Assembly (NCBI GenBank): GCA_035575135.1
Contig: DATLYE010000023.1
Span: 62,001 to 126,000, forward strand
From: JANWXD01 sp035575135
GTDB lineage: Bacteria > Acidobacteriota > Terriglobia > Bryobacterales > Bryobacteraceae
Reading direction: 5' to 3'
Length of the DNA: 64,000 nucleotides
Shown here one piece after another: positions 1 to 8,232 of this stretch (its first letter is position 1; each line of letters begins with the position of its first letter). The translations under genes and the position numbers were made by a program. The notes under the pieces were generated by a model. The model was not told the origin of the DNA and made no database searches. It saw only the letters and a program-made list of their open reading frames with translations.

Positions 1-141
1 ATCCGGTGCGGGCTTTCGCTCCGCCGGCGGCTTGAGGGAACTCGACGAAGCCGTGGCCTTGTTTTCTGCAGGTGCGCACCCCGCCAGAAGCAGCGAGGCG
101 ACGGCGAGGGCTCCAACCGCGTAACTCACCAGGGATGCCAA
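1..141 (-). CDS. Lipoprotein, 5' end only (runs off left edge)
   Basis: The frame opens at a TTG (139-141) preceded by the purine-rich stretch GGAAAGGAG about 6 bases upstream, and stays open to the window edge (47 codons seen). The first 22 residues are a classic lipoprotein signal: a hydrophobic stretch ending in LLLAGC, with Cys22 as the lipidation site. A Pro/Ser/Ala-rich linker follows. It starts 20 bases after the stop of the upstream gene on the same strand, so it probably belongs to the same transcript. The mature domain is outside the window, so no function can be given. Confidence 0.6.
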   Translation of the reverse strand, partial: MASLVSYAVGALAVASLLLAGCAPAENKATASSSSLKPPAERKPAPD

Positions 142-161
142 GCAGTTCTCCTTTCCGAACA

Positions 162-839
162 TTATACCGGGATGCGGTCCTCCAACCCCGCCTCGCGCAG
201 CCATCTGCGCCGCCGGGCGCGGCTCACCGCGTCCAGGGTGAATTCCGCGTGAGCTCGCACGCCGGCGAAGCGCCACGCGCCGGTGTCGCAAAAACTCTCG
301 CAAATGTATTCGCGCCAGCGGCGGGTGCGGTCACGCACGTCGGGCGGCTGGAGCCGGTTTTTACGCAGCTGGGCCGACCACCCCAGCTCGCCGCGGGCGC
401 CCCGGCGGATCTCGCGGGCCACGAGCTCTTCAAAAGAACGCCTCCGGGTGTTCCCAAGGCGAACCCACGTAAAGTGAAAGATTTCGTGAATCAAAATCCG
501 TGCCAGCTCCGAAGGCCGGCTGACAAGGCTGGAGTCCAGGACCAGCTCCCGCCTTCGAAGGAACGCGCCGGCGTGCACCGCCACCCCCTGCTTCCGTCCG
601 GAGAGGAGTCGCCCCCGGAATGCAGTGAGACCGGGACAAAAGCGGAGGCGAATCGGGTCACCTACGGGCGGGGGCAGGCGGCCGAAGACACTCCTCAGAA
701 CCGCTTGCGGTATGACGTCACCCGGGCCGCGGAGCAGAGTAGCCCAGGCGCGCGCAGGATCTACTGCGGCGCAACGGACTGGAAGAACCCCTCGTTTTCG
801 ATCTTGATTTCGATGCTTTTTTGGGTCGCTTGCACCCAT
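162..839 (-). CDS. Putative zinc-metalloprotease-like protein (HEIFH motif)
   Basis: A 225-residue Arg-rich protein with HEIFH at residues 118-122, the HExxH zinc-binding form of gluzincin-like peptidases. No signal peptide or membrane segment is seen, and I do not recognise the family. Glu139 and Glu144 lie downstream as possible third ligands. The start is uncertain: the only ATG (837-839) overlaps the end of the upstream isomerase gene by 79 bases and has no clear ribosome site, so a CTG near 737 could be the real start. It lies between a parvulin gene and a lipoprotein gene on the same strand, so a cell-envelope role is possible but is inference. Confidence 0.6.
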   Translation of the reverse strand: MGASDPKKHRNQDRKRGVLPVRCAAVDPARAWATLLRGPGDVIPQAVLRSVFGRLPPPVGDPIRLRFCPGLTAFRGRLLSGRKQGVAVHAGAFLRRRELVLDSSLVSRPSELARILIHEIFHFTWVRLGNTRRRSFEELVAREIRRGARGELGWSAQLRKNRLQPPDVRDRTRRWREYICESFCDTGAWRFAGVRAHAEFTLDAVSRARRRRWLREAGLEDRIPV

Positions 840-1654
840 TCGGCAAACTTCTGCTGGCGTAGCTGGTCCGTGATCTGCTGGCGGACCTCCTCGAACGGCG
901 GCTCGCGCAATTCTTCCAAACGGAACAGGTAATAGCCGTTGGGCTGCCGCACGGGGTCGCTGACTTGCCCGGGCTTTAGGGCGAAGACCGCGGATTTGAC
1001 CTCTTCCGGCAGGTTGTCCGAGCGGCGGATCACGCCAAAGTCACCGCCCTTTTCCCGCGAAACCGCGTCGCCGGAGTGCTGCTTGACCAGTTCCACAAAG
1101 TCTGCACCGGAGCGGATCTGCTTGAGCAGCTCCTCCGCCTTGGCTCGGGCCTGGCTCTCCGTAGGCGTTTGGGCCTGAGCCTCGCCCTCCGGAGCCGGCT
1201 GAGAGCTGAAGGGCAGGTACAGCACCTTGACGCGAGCCTGGGTGTAGGCGTCTTTGTGCGTCTCGTAATACTTGCGCGCTTCCTCCAAAGATACCGTGAT
1301 CTGGTTCTGCGCCTCGGTGAGCTGCGCTTGCGCCATGGCGAGCATGCGGTTGTATTCCAGCTGTTCCCGGAGCGGGCTCCGCTCGTGCAGCCGGTTTTTT
1401 TCCGCCATTTCCGCCAGGCGGCGGAGTAAGCCGTACTGCTGGAGGAATTGTGCCGAGCTGCGCAAGGCTTGCTGCCGTGTGGCCGGGGAAACGGCGCGAA
1501 ACACCACCTCCAGATCGGAAACCGTAACCTTGCGGCCGTCTACAATCGCCACCACGGCGTCCGGCTGGAGGGGCTTGCCGGCAGGAGCCTGGGCCCCGGG
1601 CTGGGCAAAGCCGATCACTGCCGTCATGACTGCCGGCACATGCCGCCATCGCAT
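761..1654 (-). CDS. Exported parvulin-type peptidyl-prolyl isomerase (SurA/PpiC-like)
   Basis: A 297-residue protein that starts with a short signal sequence (basic MRWRH, hydrophobic core, Ala-rich cleavage region), so it should act in the periplasm. Residues about 60-165 form a helical SurA-N-like chaperone region (Gln/Glu-rich). About residues 170-265 carry the rotamase fold, with the typical blocks GGDFG, ALKPGQVS and GYYLFRLEE. Such proteins help outer-membrane proteins fold by isomerising Xaa-Pro bonds. The E1 alpha gene is divergent, with 124 bases between the two starts. A GGATCC-containing purine-rich site and a TAGAAT -10 lie upstream. Family assignment is firm; client proteins are unknown. 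Confidence 0.88.
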   Translation of the reverse strand: MRWRHVPAVMTAVIGFAQPGAQAPAGKPLQPDAVVAIVDGRKVTVSDLEVVFRAVSPATRQQALRSSAQFLQQYGLLRRLAEMAEKNRLHERSPLREQLEYNRMLAMAQAQLTEAQNQITVSLEEARKYYETHKDAYTQARVKVLYLPFSSQPAPEGEAQAQTPTESQARAKAEELLKQIRSGADFVELVKQHSGDAVSREKGGDFGVIRRSDNLPEEVKSAVFALKPGQVSDPVRQPNGYYLFRLEELREPPFEEVRQQITDQLRQQKFAEWVQATQKSIEIKIENEGFFQSVAPQ

Positions 1655-1688
1655 ACGGTTGAGGATCCTTTCTCGGAGAGTTTCTCTG

Positions 1689-1717
1689 ATTCTAGCATCC
1701 GCGCGCTCACCTGCGAA
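1689..1717 (-). promoter_or_regulatory. Candidate sigma-70 promoter for the parvulin gene
   Basis: On the minus strand TTCGCA (1712-1717) and TAGAAT (1689-1694) are spaced by 17 bases. That is 4 of 6 and 5 of 6 matches to consensus, with a leader of about 30 bases to the ATG at 1654. A TATACT -10-like hexamer at 1732-1737 on the plus strand could serve the divergent E1 alpha gene. Seen by eye only. Confidence 0.4.
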
Positions 1718-1778
1718 GCCCCGGATTGGCGTATACTACTGCCTTTGGAACCAAGGCCGTCCGATGCGGAGGTCCGCC

Positions 1779-2822
1779 ATGGCTGCGCCACGACCGGTCG
1801 AACTCCCTTCCGCCGTCCTGGAGCTGGCTGAGCGCTCGGATCCGAACGCGGAACTGGGGCTGCGCTTCTTCTACTACATGTCCCTGATGCGGGAAGTGGA
1901 GGAGCGCATCGAGCGTAAGCTTTACCGTCAAGGCAAGATCGTCGGCGGCGTATATGTGGGCCGGGGCCAGGAGGCCATCCCGGTGGGCGTCGGTTTGACC
2001 GCCGAACCCGAAGACGTGTTTTTCCCCAGCCACCGGGACCTGGCCCTGTTCTTCATCCGCGGCATTCATCCCCGGCACATCTTTGCGCAGTATATGGGGC
2101 GGGTCGGAGGCCTGACCCGGGGCAAGGACGGCAACATGCACATGGGCGACTTGAGCCGCAACATCGTGGCGATCATCAGCGCCATGGCGGCCTCCGTCCC
2201 CGTGGCTGCCGGCGCCGCCCTGGCTCTCAAGTACAAAGGCACGCGGAATGTGGCATACGTCTTCTTCGGCGATGGGGCCACCAGCCGCGGCGACTGGCAC
2301 GAAGGCATCAACCTGGCGGCCGTGCAGAAGGTTCCCCTGGTGCTGGTGTGCAACAACAACCAGTACGCGTACTCGACTCCTCTGGAAAAGCAGATGGCTT
2401 GCGCCCATGTGGCGGACCGGGCGCCCGGCTACGGCATTCCTGCGGAGATCGTGGACGGCAACGACGTGTTTGCCATCTACGAAGCCGCGCAGCGCGCCGT
2501 GGCTCACGCCCGCGCCGGGCTCGGCCCGTACATGATCGAGTGCAAGACCTTCCGCATGACGGGGCACTCGGCCCACGATGCGGCCGACTATGTGCCCAAG
2601 CACCTGTGGGAGGAGTGGGCCAAGAAAGATCCAATTCTACGCCTCGAGCGGACGCTGCTCGAGCGGGGGTGGGCGGACACCCGGACCCTGGAGGAGGTGC
2701 GCGCCCGGATTCGAAGCGAAGTCGACGAGGCCGTGGAGTGGGCCGAGAAGAGCCCCTACCCCGACCCGTCCGAACTGCTCGACAACGTGTACGAGACGCC
2801 TGCCGGCTCCTCCGGAAAGTGA
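1779..2822 (+). CDS. 2-oxoacid dehydrogenase E1 component, alpha subunit
   Basis: A 347-residue thiamine-diphosphate enzyme subunit. The TPP-binding motif starts with GDGA at 164-167 and ends with the CNNN at 191-194. The SHRD and KDGNMHMGD blocks near 84 and 116 are typical of E1 alpha of pyruvate, branched-chain 2-oxoacid and acetoin dehydrogenases. The start is ATG 1779, behind GGAGG at 1768-1772; an in-frame ATG at 1764 is less well placed. The beta subunit follows after 6 bases. E1 decarboxylates the 2-oxoacid and transfers the acyl group to lipoyl E2. No E2 or E3 gene is in the window, so the substrate (pyruvate, branched-chain acid or acetoin) cannot be fixed. Confidence 0.92.
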   Translation: MAAPRPVELPSAVLELAERSDPNAELGLRFFYYMSLMREVEERIERKLYRQGKIVGGVYVGRGQEAIPVGVGLTAEPEDVFFPSHRDLALFFIRGIHPRHIFAQYMGRVGGLTRGKDGNMHMGDLSRNIVAIISAMAASVPVAAGAALALKYKGTRNVAYVFFGDGATSRGDWHEGINLAAVQKVPLVLVCNNNQYAYSTPLEKQMACAHVADRAPGYGIPAEIVDGNDVFAIYEAAQRAVAHARAGLGPYMIECKTFRMTGHSAHDAADYVPKHLWEEWAKKDPILRLERTLLERGWADTRTLEEVRARIRSEVDEAVEWAEKSPYPDPSELLDNVYETPAGSSGK

Positions 2823-2828
2823 GGGTGC

Positions 2829-3800
2829 ATGGAAGCGACGTATCTGGAAGCCATCCGCCAGGGCATTTGGGAGGAGATGGAGCGGGATCCCAACGTGTTC
2901 CTGCTCGGAGAAGATATCGGCGTCTACGGCGGCGCGTTCAAGATCACCGCAGGCATGCTCGAGCATTTCGGCGAGCGCCGGGTGATCGATACACCCATTT
3001 GCGAGTCCGCGATTGTAGGCGCCGCCATCGGCGCCTCGCTGATGGGTCTGCGCCCAGTCGCGGAGATGCAGTTTGCCGACTTCATCACCTGCGCCTACGA
3101 TCAGATCGTGAATTTCGCCGCCAAGTGCCGCTATCGCTGGGGCGCCCCCGTACCCATCGTGATCCGCGCCCCCTCGGGAGGAGGGATTCACGGCGGGCCG
3201 TTTCACTCCCAGAACCCCGAGGCGTGGTTCGCCCATGTGCCGGGGCTGAAAGTGGTCTGCCCGGCCACGGCCTACGACGCCAAAGGCCTGATCAAGGCCG
3301 CGATCCGCGACAACGATCCGGTGATCTTTTTTGAACACAAAGCGCTCTACCGCCGGATCAAGGAAGACATTCCCGAAGGGGACTACACCGTGCCGATCGG
3401 GAAAGCGCGCGTCTACCGCGAGGGGCGCGATCTGTCCGTGATCACTTACGGAGCCATGGTGTACGTGGCGCGCGACGCGGCCGAGCAACTCGAACGCGAA
3501 GGGATCTCGGTCGAGATCGTGGACTTGCGCACCGTGTTTCCGCTGGACGAGGAAACGATTCTGGCGAGCGTGCGCAAAACCTCCAAAGCGATCCTCCTCC
3601 ATGAGGACATCCTGAGCGGGGGCATCGGCGGCGAGATCGCGGCCCGCATCGCCGAGAAGGCCTTCGAGTACCTGGACGGGCCGATTGTGCGCATCGCTGC
3701 GCCGGACACCCCGGTCCCGTTCAGCCCGCCCTTGGAGGAGGCTTTCCTGCCCAACGCCGCCAAGGTGGTCGAGAAGGCACGCTGGCTGGCGCGCTATTAA
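2829..3800 (+). CDS. 2-oxoacid dehydrogenase E1 component, beta subunit
   Basis: A 323-residue E1 beta subunit that pairs with the product of the preceding gene to form the alpha2-beta2 decarboxylase. The pyrimidine-binding domain comes first: GEDIGVYGG near residue 20, DTPICESAIVGAAIG near 55, and PSGGGIHGGPFHSQ near 115. The transketolase C-terminal domain follows, with VEIVDLRTVFPLD and LLHEDILSGGIGGE. Length is normal for the family. The 6-base gap to the alpha gene implies translational coupling. The next gene is convergent, so E2 and E3 must be encoded elsewhere. Confidence 0.93.
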   Translation: MEATYLEAIRQGIWEEMERDPNVFLLGEDIGVYGGAFKITAGMLEHFGERRVIDTPICESAIVGAAIGASLMGLRPVAEMQFADFITCAYDQIVNFAAKCRYRWGAPVPIVIRAPSGGGIHGGPFHSQNPEAWFAHVPGLKVVCPATAYDAKGLIKAAIRDNDPVIFFEHKALYRRIKEDIPEGDYTVPIGKARVYREGRDLSVITYGAMVYVARDAAEQLEREGISVEIVDLRTVFPLDEETILASVRKTSKAILLHEDILSGGIGGEIAARIAEKAFEYLDGPIVRIAAPDTPVPFSPPLEEAFLPNAAKVVEKARWLARY

Positions 3801-3824
3801 GCATACCCGTGCGGCGCCCGCGGA

Positions 3825-4346
3825 TCACTTCACGGTGAAGGGCACCCACGCAATCGTGTTCTCCCACTCCAGTTGCAGTTTCCCGGTCCGCGGACCTGTG
3901 CTCGAGAGGGTGATCTTGTAAGTTTCAATCGGAGTGGCGGAGCGCTCCAGGTTCATCTTGACGCGGCCCAGATCCATGTTTTCGTTGTAAACGGTGCCCC
4001 ACTGGCCGATCTGCTTGTTGACGATCAAAGTCCACTGATTCTCTTCAGGCAGCACGTAGAGGGTGTAGTCGCCTTTCGGTACGGCCAGTCCGCCCAGATC
4101 CAGGTCGGCGTCGGTGTGAAACGCCGTCGCTTCGTTGGCGCCGGCGCGCCAGACCTTGCCGAACGGTACCAGGCCTCCGAAAATCTTGCGGCCGCGCATG
4201 GAAGGAGCAGAGTACTTCACGGTAAGCGTGTTGCCGGCGATCGTTACGGACGTTTCCGCAGGAGGGCTGAGCCGCGGCCGCTGACCCTGCGCCCAGACCA
4301 GCGTGCCCAGCAAAACGGTCGCAAAAAACAGCACCTGTTTTCTCAT
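3825..4346 (-). CDS. Exported DUF2911 protein
   Basis: A 173-residue protein with a signal peptide (MRKQVLFFATVLLGTLVWAQ) followed by a DUF2911 domain. Typical blocks are VKYSAPSMRGRKIFGG, VWRAGANEAT, LPEENQWTLIVNK and WGTVYN. The biochemical role of the family is not known; it is common in Acidobacteriota and Bacteroidota and is predicted to be periplasmic or surface-associated. The ATG at 4346 has GGAGGT seven bases upstream and is preferred over the GTG at 4355. It is convergent with the E1 beta gene, 24 bases away. Confidence 0.85.
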   Translation of the reverse strand: MRKQVLFFATVLLGTLVWAQGQRPRLSPPAETSVTIAGNTLTVKYSAPSMRGRKIFGGLVPFGKVWRAGANEATAFHTDADLDLGGLAVPKGDYTLYVLPEENQWTLIVNKQIGQWGTVYNENMDLGRVKMNLERSATPIETYKITLSSTGPRTGKLQLEWENTIAWVPFTVK

Positions 4347-4460
4347 CCGCCTCACCTCCGGTTGGAAGAATCAACTCAAGTATACCCGGTATGGCGGGGC
4401 GCCCATGGTCGGATGGAAACAATCAACGCGCCAGTTTCACGGGCCCGGGTCGGATCAAAC

Positions 4461-4829
4461 TCAGTGGGGGAGCGGGCGCTTCAGGGCGCGTTTGGCGGCC
4501 CGGAGCACAAGGCGGCGAGGGTCGAGCAGATGGCGGGGCCGGTACTGCTTGGGAGACCACTTGCAGTCCGGCTCCAGCTGAATGCCCAGGAAATATCCTG
4601 TCTCCCGGAAGAGGCAGTAGCGCACGTTGCCGTGGAGTTGCGCTTTGGCGTGACAGACTGTCACACGGGTGTTTACCGGGATCGGATCGTCTAGTTGAAT
4701 GCACACGCCGGAGTGGGAGATGTCCTCCAGGTTCGCAATCCCCTTGCGGGCGCGTCCGGTCTTGTCCTTCCAGCGGACCTCAACCAGATCCGCGCAAAGC
4801 AGTCGGACTTCGGCGCGGCGTTCGATCAT
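4461..4829 (-). CDS. PilZ-domain protein
   Basis: A 122-residue single-domain PilZ protein. The two c-di-GMP-binding signatures are visible: an Arg-rich ERRAEVR near the N-terminus (RxxxR-type) and DISHSG near residue 37 (D/N-x-S-x-x-G). A Lys/Arg-rich tail ends the protein. PilZ proteins bind cyclic di-GMP and control motility, polysaccharide export or transcription; no partner is encoded nearby. The start is ATG 4829 with GAGAGG four bases upstream, and a TATGAT -10-like hexamer lies at 4850-4855. Confidence 0.82.
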   Translation of the reverse strand: MIERRAEVRLLCADLVEVRWKDKTGRARKGIANLEDISHSGVCIQLDDPIPVNTRVTVCHAKAQLHGNVRYCLFRETGYFLGIQLEPDCKWSPKQYRPRHLLDPRRLVLRAAKRALKRPLPH

Positions 4830-4863
4830 ACACCCTCTCTATCGTCTCGATCATAACGAAGAA

Positions 4864-5403
4864 TTAGAAACGTTTTTGCCCTACGGTTTGAGATCCCGCT
4901 TTCACCTGATACCGCCGCTCATACTCCTCCCGGGTGGCCAGACTGTTCCGGTCGAGTGCCCGGTCCACGGCGAGCACTCCGTCGAGATGGTCCATTTCGT
5001 GCTGCAGTAACTCGGACAGCTCCCATCGGGCTTCCAAGGTGTTCCACTGGCCGCTCAGATCCTGATATCGCAGCCGCACGGCGACATGGCGCTCGAGGAA
5101 GACAAGCAGGTCCGGGAAGGAAAAGCAATCATCCCAGAGCCGGAATGTTTCCGTGCTTTGCCACTCCCATGCCGGGTTGATGAGCGGCGCTGTGAACTGC
5201 GCGGTCTCGATGTAGATCACGCGCACAGGCTCGCCGATCTGCACGGCGCTGATGCCGCGGCCGAAACCGCGCCGGCGGCGGAACTCATGCAGGGTGTCGC
5301 GCAGGTCGCGCACCAGATGTTGCACCTCCTGCGGATCCGCCACCGGTTCGGAGACCGCGCGGAGCAGGGGATCGCCGAGTTGCAGAATCCTCCGGGCGGG
5401 CAT
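4864..5403 (-). CDS. Peptide deformylase-like protein with altered motif 2
   Basis: A 179-residue metalloenzyme of the deformylase fold. Motif 1 reads GRGISAVQIG (48-57). Motif 3 is intact, QHEMDHLDG (134-142), giving two His ligands and the catalytic Glu136. Motif 2, normally EGCLS, reads DDCFS (91-95); the metal-ligand Cys93 is kept but the Glu-Gly pair is not. A true deformylase removes the N-formyl group from nascent proteins. The divergence suggests a paralogue rather than the housekeeping enzyme. The usual partner fmt is not nearby. ATG 5403 is chosen over a TTG at 5439. The neighbouring CPBP protease gene is divergent. Confidence 0.75.
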   Translation of the reverse strand: MPARRILQLGDPLLRAVSEPVADPQEVQHLVRDLRDTLHEFRRRRGFGRGISAVQIGEPVRVIYIETAQFTAPLINPAWEWQSTETFRLWDDCFSFPDLLVFLERHVAVRLRYQDLSGQWNTLEARWELSELLQHEMDHLDGVLAVDRALDRNSLATREEYERRYQVKAGSQTVGQKRF

Positions 5404-5486
5404 GGCCTCTATGGTAGGCCTCCCGGGGGAGGGCTGCAACCCCGAGAGGCGGCTCCCCGGTAAGGCCGTGGCACAATGAGAGGGCC

Positions 5487-6338
5487 ATGGAGGAAGGCGC
5501 GCGCCAAGACTGGACCGGCGTGATTCTCCGCGTCGCCGTTTACGCCGGCTTGGCGCTGGCCGGCATGGTGATTTTCGGGCTGGCGGCCTCCTTGTGGGGC
5601 TATCTGGCGGCGGGCGCCCTCGGCACCTTTCTGGCGGCGACCGTGGCCAACGCTCTCATGATGAACATCTTCGAGCGCGCGCCGCTGGCCCACATCGGCT
5701 TGCTCTGGAACGAGGCGTCCGCCCGGAACCTGCTGCTGGGGCTGGCGGGCGGAATCGGCGCAGCCTGTTCGGTGCTTGTCCCGTGCCTGATTGCCGGAGT
5801 GGCCGTCTGGAGGCCTGCGCCGGAAGACGCCTCCGGCGTGGGCGCCATTTTGTTTTTGACCGTTCTGCTGTTGTTCGGCGCCGCCGGCGAGGAGATGCTG
5901 TTCCGCGGCTACGGCTTCCAGGTCTTGCTCGCGCGTCTCGGTCCGTACGCCACCATTTTGCCCGTCAGTGTCCTGTTCGCCTTCGCCCATGTGGGGAATC
6001 TGAACATTACGGCGCTGGCGCTTTGGAACACCGCCCTTTGGGGAGTGCTGTTGGGTTACGCCTTCCTCAAGAGCCGGGATCTCTGGCTGCCGATCGGCCT
6101 CCACTTCGGCTGGAATTTTACGCTGCCGCTGTTCGGCGTCAACCTGAGCGGGTTTACAATGAGGGTGACGGGCTACGCCATGGAGTGGAACGTCGGGCCG
6201 CTGTGGAGTGGTGGAGCCTACGGGCCGGAAGGCGGTTTGTTGACGTGCCTGGCTCTGGCGGTGTTGTTTGCCTATCTGCGCCGCGCTCCCGTGCGGCGCC
6301 AGACCGCTTTTTTCCTCGAAAGCCGGGAGAGACCGTGA
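5487..6338 (+). CDS. CPBP-family intramembrane metalloprotease
   Basis: A 283-residue multi-pass membrane protein with about eight hydrophobic segments. The three CPBP (CAAX protease and bacteriocin-processing) motifs are present: EEMLFRGY near residue 135 (EExxxR), FAFAHVGN near 165 (FxxxH), and GLHFGWNF near 205 (HxxxN). These residues bind the catalytic metal within the membrane. The substrate in bacteria is generally unknown. The start is ATG 5487 with GAGAGG just upstream. The stop overlaps the next start (GTGATG), so the two genes are translationally coupled. Confidence 0.88.
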   Translation: MEEGARQDWTGVILRVAVYAGLALAGMVIFGLAASLWGYLAAGALGTFLAATVANALMMNIFERAPLAHIGLLWNEASARNLLLGLAGGIGAACSVLVPCLIAGVAVWRPAPEDASGVGAILFLTVLLLFGAAGEEMLFRGYGFQVLLARLGPYATILPVSVLFAFAHVGNLNITALALWNTALWGVLLGYAFLKSRDLWLPIGLHFGWNFTLPLFGVNLSGFTMRVTGYAMEWNVGPLWSGGAYGPEGGLLTCLALAVLFAYLRRAPVRRQTAFFLESRERP

Positions 6339-7129
6339 TGCGCTGGTGGTCCGCGCCGGTGGCCTTGGCAGTGGGGGCATCTCTGGCCGCGCGCGATCGC
6401 GAGCTCACCGTGGAGGAGCGCATCGAGCTGATTCGCGGTCTCACGGCGGAGTTCGCCACGGCGAAGACCTTCCTGCCTCGCTCAAAAAAGCCTCTTGTCG
6501 TAGACAGCAAGGGAGGCTACGACGCCAAGCGATGGCAGGAGATCGGGCGCGAGTTCGGTCCGGCGGCCCGGACCGGCGATCTGGTGCAGATCACCAAGGT
6601 GAAACTCGAGGACGACCGCGTGGTGCTCGAAATCAACGGCGGCATGAAAGGCGGCCGCAAATGGTATGAGCGCATCGAAGTCGGCACGGGCACGCGCACC
6701 GCTCCGATCAGCTCCCGCAACTACAACATGGCGCCCAGCGGCACCACGCTCGCCGTCGTCTTCCCCGGACGCGTGCCGCCGCTCAAGGCGGCCGAGTTCA
6801 AGAAGCTGCTCGAGCCGGTCCTGGACTTCAACCTTCGCAGCGCCACCGAACAATACGTCGAAAAGCTTCCTGCCCCCATCCAGCAGGCCATCAAAGAACA
6901 GCGCGCCGTCGAGGGAATGGATCGGGAACAGGTGTTGTTGGCCCTCGGCCGGCCTAGGCACAAAGTGCGAGAAACTCGCGACGGGCTGGACTACGAGGAC
7001 TGGATTTACGGCGAGCCCCCGGGTAAGATCACCTTCGTTACCTTCCAGGGCGACAAAGTGGTACGCGTGAAAGAGACCTACGCCGGCCTGGGCGGATCCG
7101 TGATGCCGCCGCTCAAGCCGCCACGCTGA
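6338..7129 (+). CDS. Exported protein with BamE/SmpA-like C-terminal region
   Basis: A 263-residue protein with a short N-terminal signal (MRWWSAPVALAVGASLAA). The first half is Lys/Arg/Glu-rich and of unknown fold (ELTVEERIELIRGLTAEFATAKTF, then a strand-rich region). The last 60 residues (GMDREQVLLALGRPR, then LDYEDWIYG and ITFVTFQGDKVV) resemble the BamE/SmpA fold, in which a helix is followed by a small sheet. The start overlaps the end of the CPBP protease gene by one base in ATGA-style coupling, so a joint role in the envelope is likely. I do not know a named family for the whole protein. Confidence 0.78.
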   Translation: MRWWSAPVALAVGASLAARDRELTVEERIELIRGLTAEFATAKTFLPRSKKPLVVDSKGGYDAKRWQEIGREFGPAARTGDLVQITKVKLEDDRVVLEINGGMKGGRKWYERIEVGTGTRTAPISSRNYNMAPSGTTLAVVFPGRVPPLKAAEFKKLLEPVLDFNLRSATEQYVEKLPAPIQQAIKEQRAVEGMDREQVLLALGRPRHKVRETRDGLDYEDWIYGEPPGKITFVTFQGDKVVRVKETYAGLGGSVMPPLKPPR

Positions 7130-7161
7130 GCCTCATTTCAGATAATCAACTCTGAATTGAA

Positions 7162-7191
7162 TTGCGGGCGTCCTCCACGCGTTGGTATGAT
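7162..7191 (+). promoter_or_regulatory. Candidate promoter of gap
   Basis: TTGCGG (7162-7167) and TATGAT (7186-7191) are separated by 18 bases. The implied start of transcription is about 25 bases before the gap start codon. The ribosome site AGGAGAG lies six bases before the ATG. Confidence 0.45.
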
Positions 7192-7223
7192 GGGAAGTCA
7201 GCATTTTTCTTCAGGAGAGCATC

Positions 7224-8231
7224 ATGGCCATTAAAGTCGGAATCAACGGTTTTGGGCGGATCGGGCGCAACGTAGTGCGCGCAGGACTGGCGAACCCCAA
7301 CGTGGAATTCGTGGCGGTGAACGATCTGACCGACACCAAGACGCTCGCTCACCTGCTCAAGTACGATTCCGTGCTCGGGCCGCTGGCGCAGGAGGTCCGG
7401 GCGGCGGGAGATTGCATCGTGGTGGACGGCAGGCAGATACGGGTGTTTTCCACTAAGGACCCCGCCGCGCTCGACTGGAGTTCGCTCGGCGTGGAAGTCG
7501 TCGTCGAGTCCACCGGCAAATTCACCGACGCCAACCAAGCCAAGGCGCATCTGCGCGGAACCGTCAAGAAGGTGATCATTTCCGCGCCGGCGAAAAACGA
7601 GGACGTCACGCTCGTGCTCGGGGTGAACGATCACATGTACGACCCGGCGCATCATCACGTCATTTCCAACGCCTCTTGCACCACCAACTGCCTGGCGCCG
7701 CTGGTCAAGGTGCTGCATGACAGCTTCGGCGTGCTGAAGGGCTCCATGACGACGGTCCACAGCTACACCAACGACCAGAACGTCCTGGATTTCCCCCACA
7801 AGGATCTGCGCCGGGCGCGGGCGGCGGCGATCAACATCATCCCGACGACGACGGGTGCGGCCAAAGCCATCGGCCTGGTGATTCCGGAACTCAAGGGCAA
7901 GTTGGACGGCTATGCGCTGCGGGTGCCGACGCCGAATGTGTCCGTGGTGGACCTGGTGGCCGTGGTTTCGAAAAACACCACCACCGAGGAAGTCAACGCC
8001 GCGCTCAAGGCTGCGGCCGAGGGCCCGTTAAAGGGGATTCTGGCTTACACGGAAGACCCGGTGGTGTCGAGCGATCTCATGCACAATCCCCACAGTTCGA
8101 TCGTGGACGCCCAGCTTACCAAGGTGCTCGACGGAAACCTGGTAAAAGCAGTAGCTTGGTACGACAACGAATGGGGTTACTCCTGCCGGATCGTGGATTT
8201 GATCGAGTTTCTGGCCGCCAAAGGGCTGTAA
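7224..8231 (+). CDS. gap: Glyceraldehyde-3-phosphate dehydrogenase
   Basis: A 335-residue GAPDH of the type I class. The Rossmann start INGFGRIGRNVVRA is at residues 8-21 and the catalytic Cys is residue 152 in SNASCTTNCLAP. It oxidises glyceraldehyde 3-phosphate to 1,3-bisphosphoglycerate with NAD and phosphate in glycolysis, and runs in reverse in gluconeogenesis. It has its own promoter and a good ribosome site, and stands alone: pgk and tpi are not adjacent, unlike many bacteria. It is convergent with the isocitrate dehydrogenase gene, with one base between the stops. Confidence 0.97.
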   Translation: MAIKVGINGFGRIGRNVVRAGLANPNVEFVAVNDLTDTKTLAHLLKYDSVLGPLAQEVRAAGDCIVVDGRQIRVFSTKDPAALDWSSLGVEVVVESTGKFTDANQAKAHLRGTVKKVIISAPAKNEDVTLVLGVNDHMYDPAHHHVISNASCTTNCLAPLVKVLHDSFGVLKGSMTTVHSYTNDQNVLDFPHKDLRRARAAAINIIPTTTGAAKAIGLVIPELKGKLDGYALRVPTPNVSVVDLVAVVSKNTTTEEVNAALKAAAEGPLKGILAYTEDPVVSSDLMHNPHSSIVDAQLTKVLDGNLVKAVAWYDNEWGYSCRIVDLIEFLAAKGL

Positions 8232-8232
8232 C

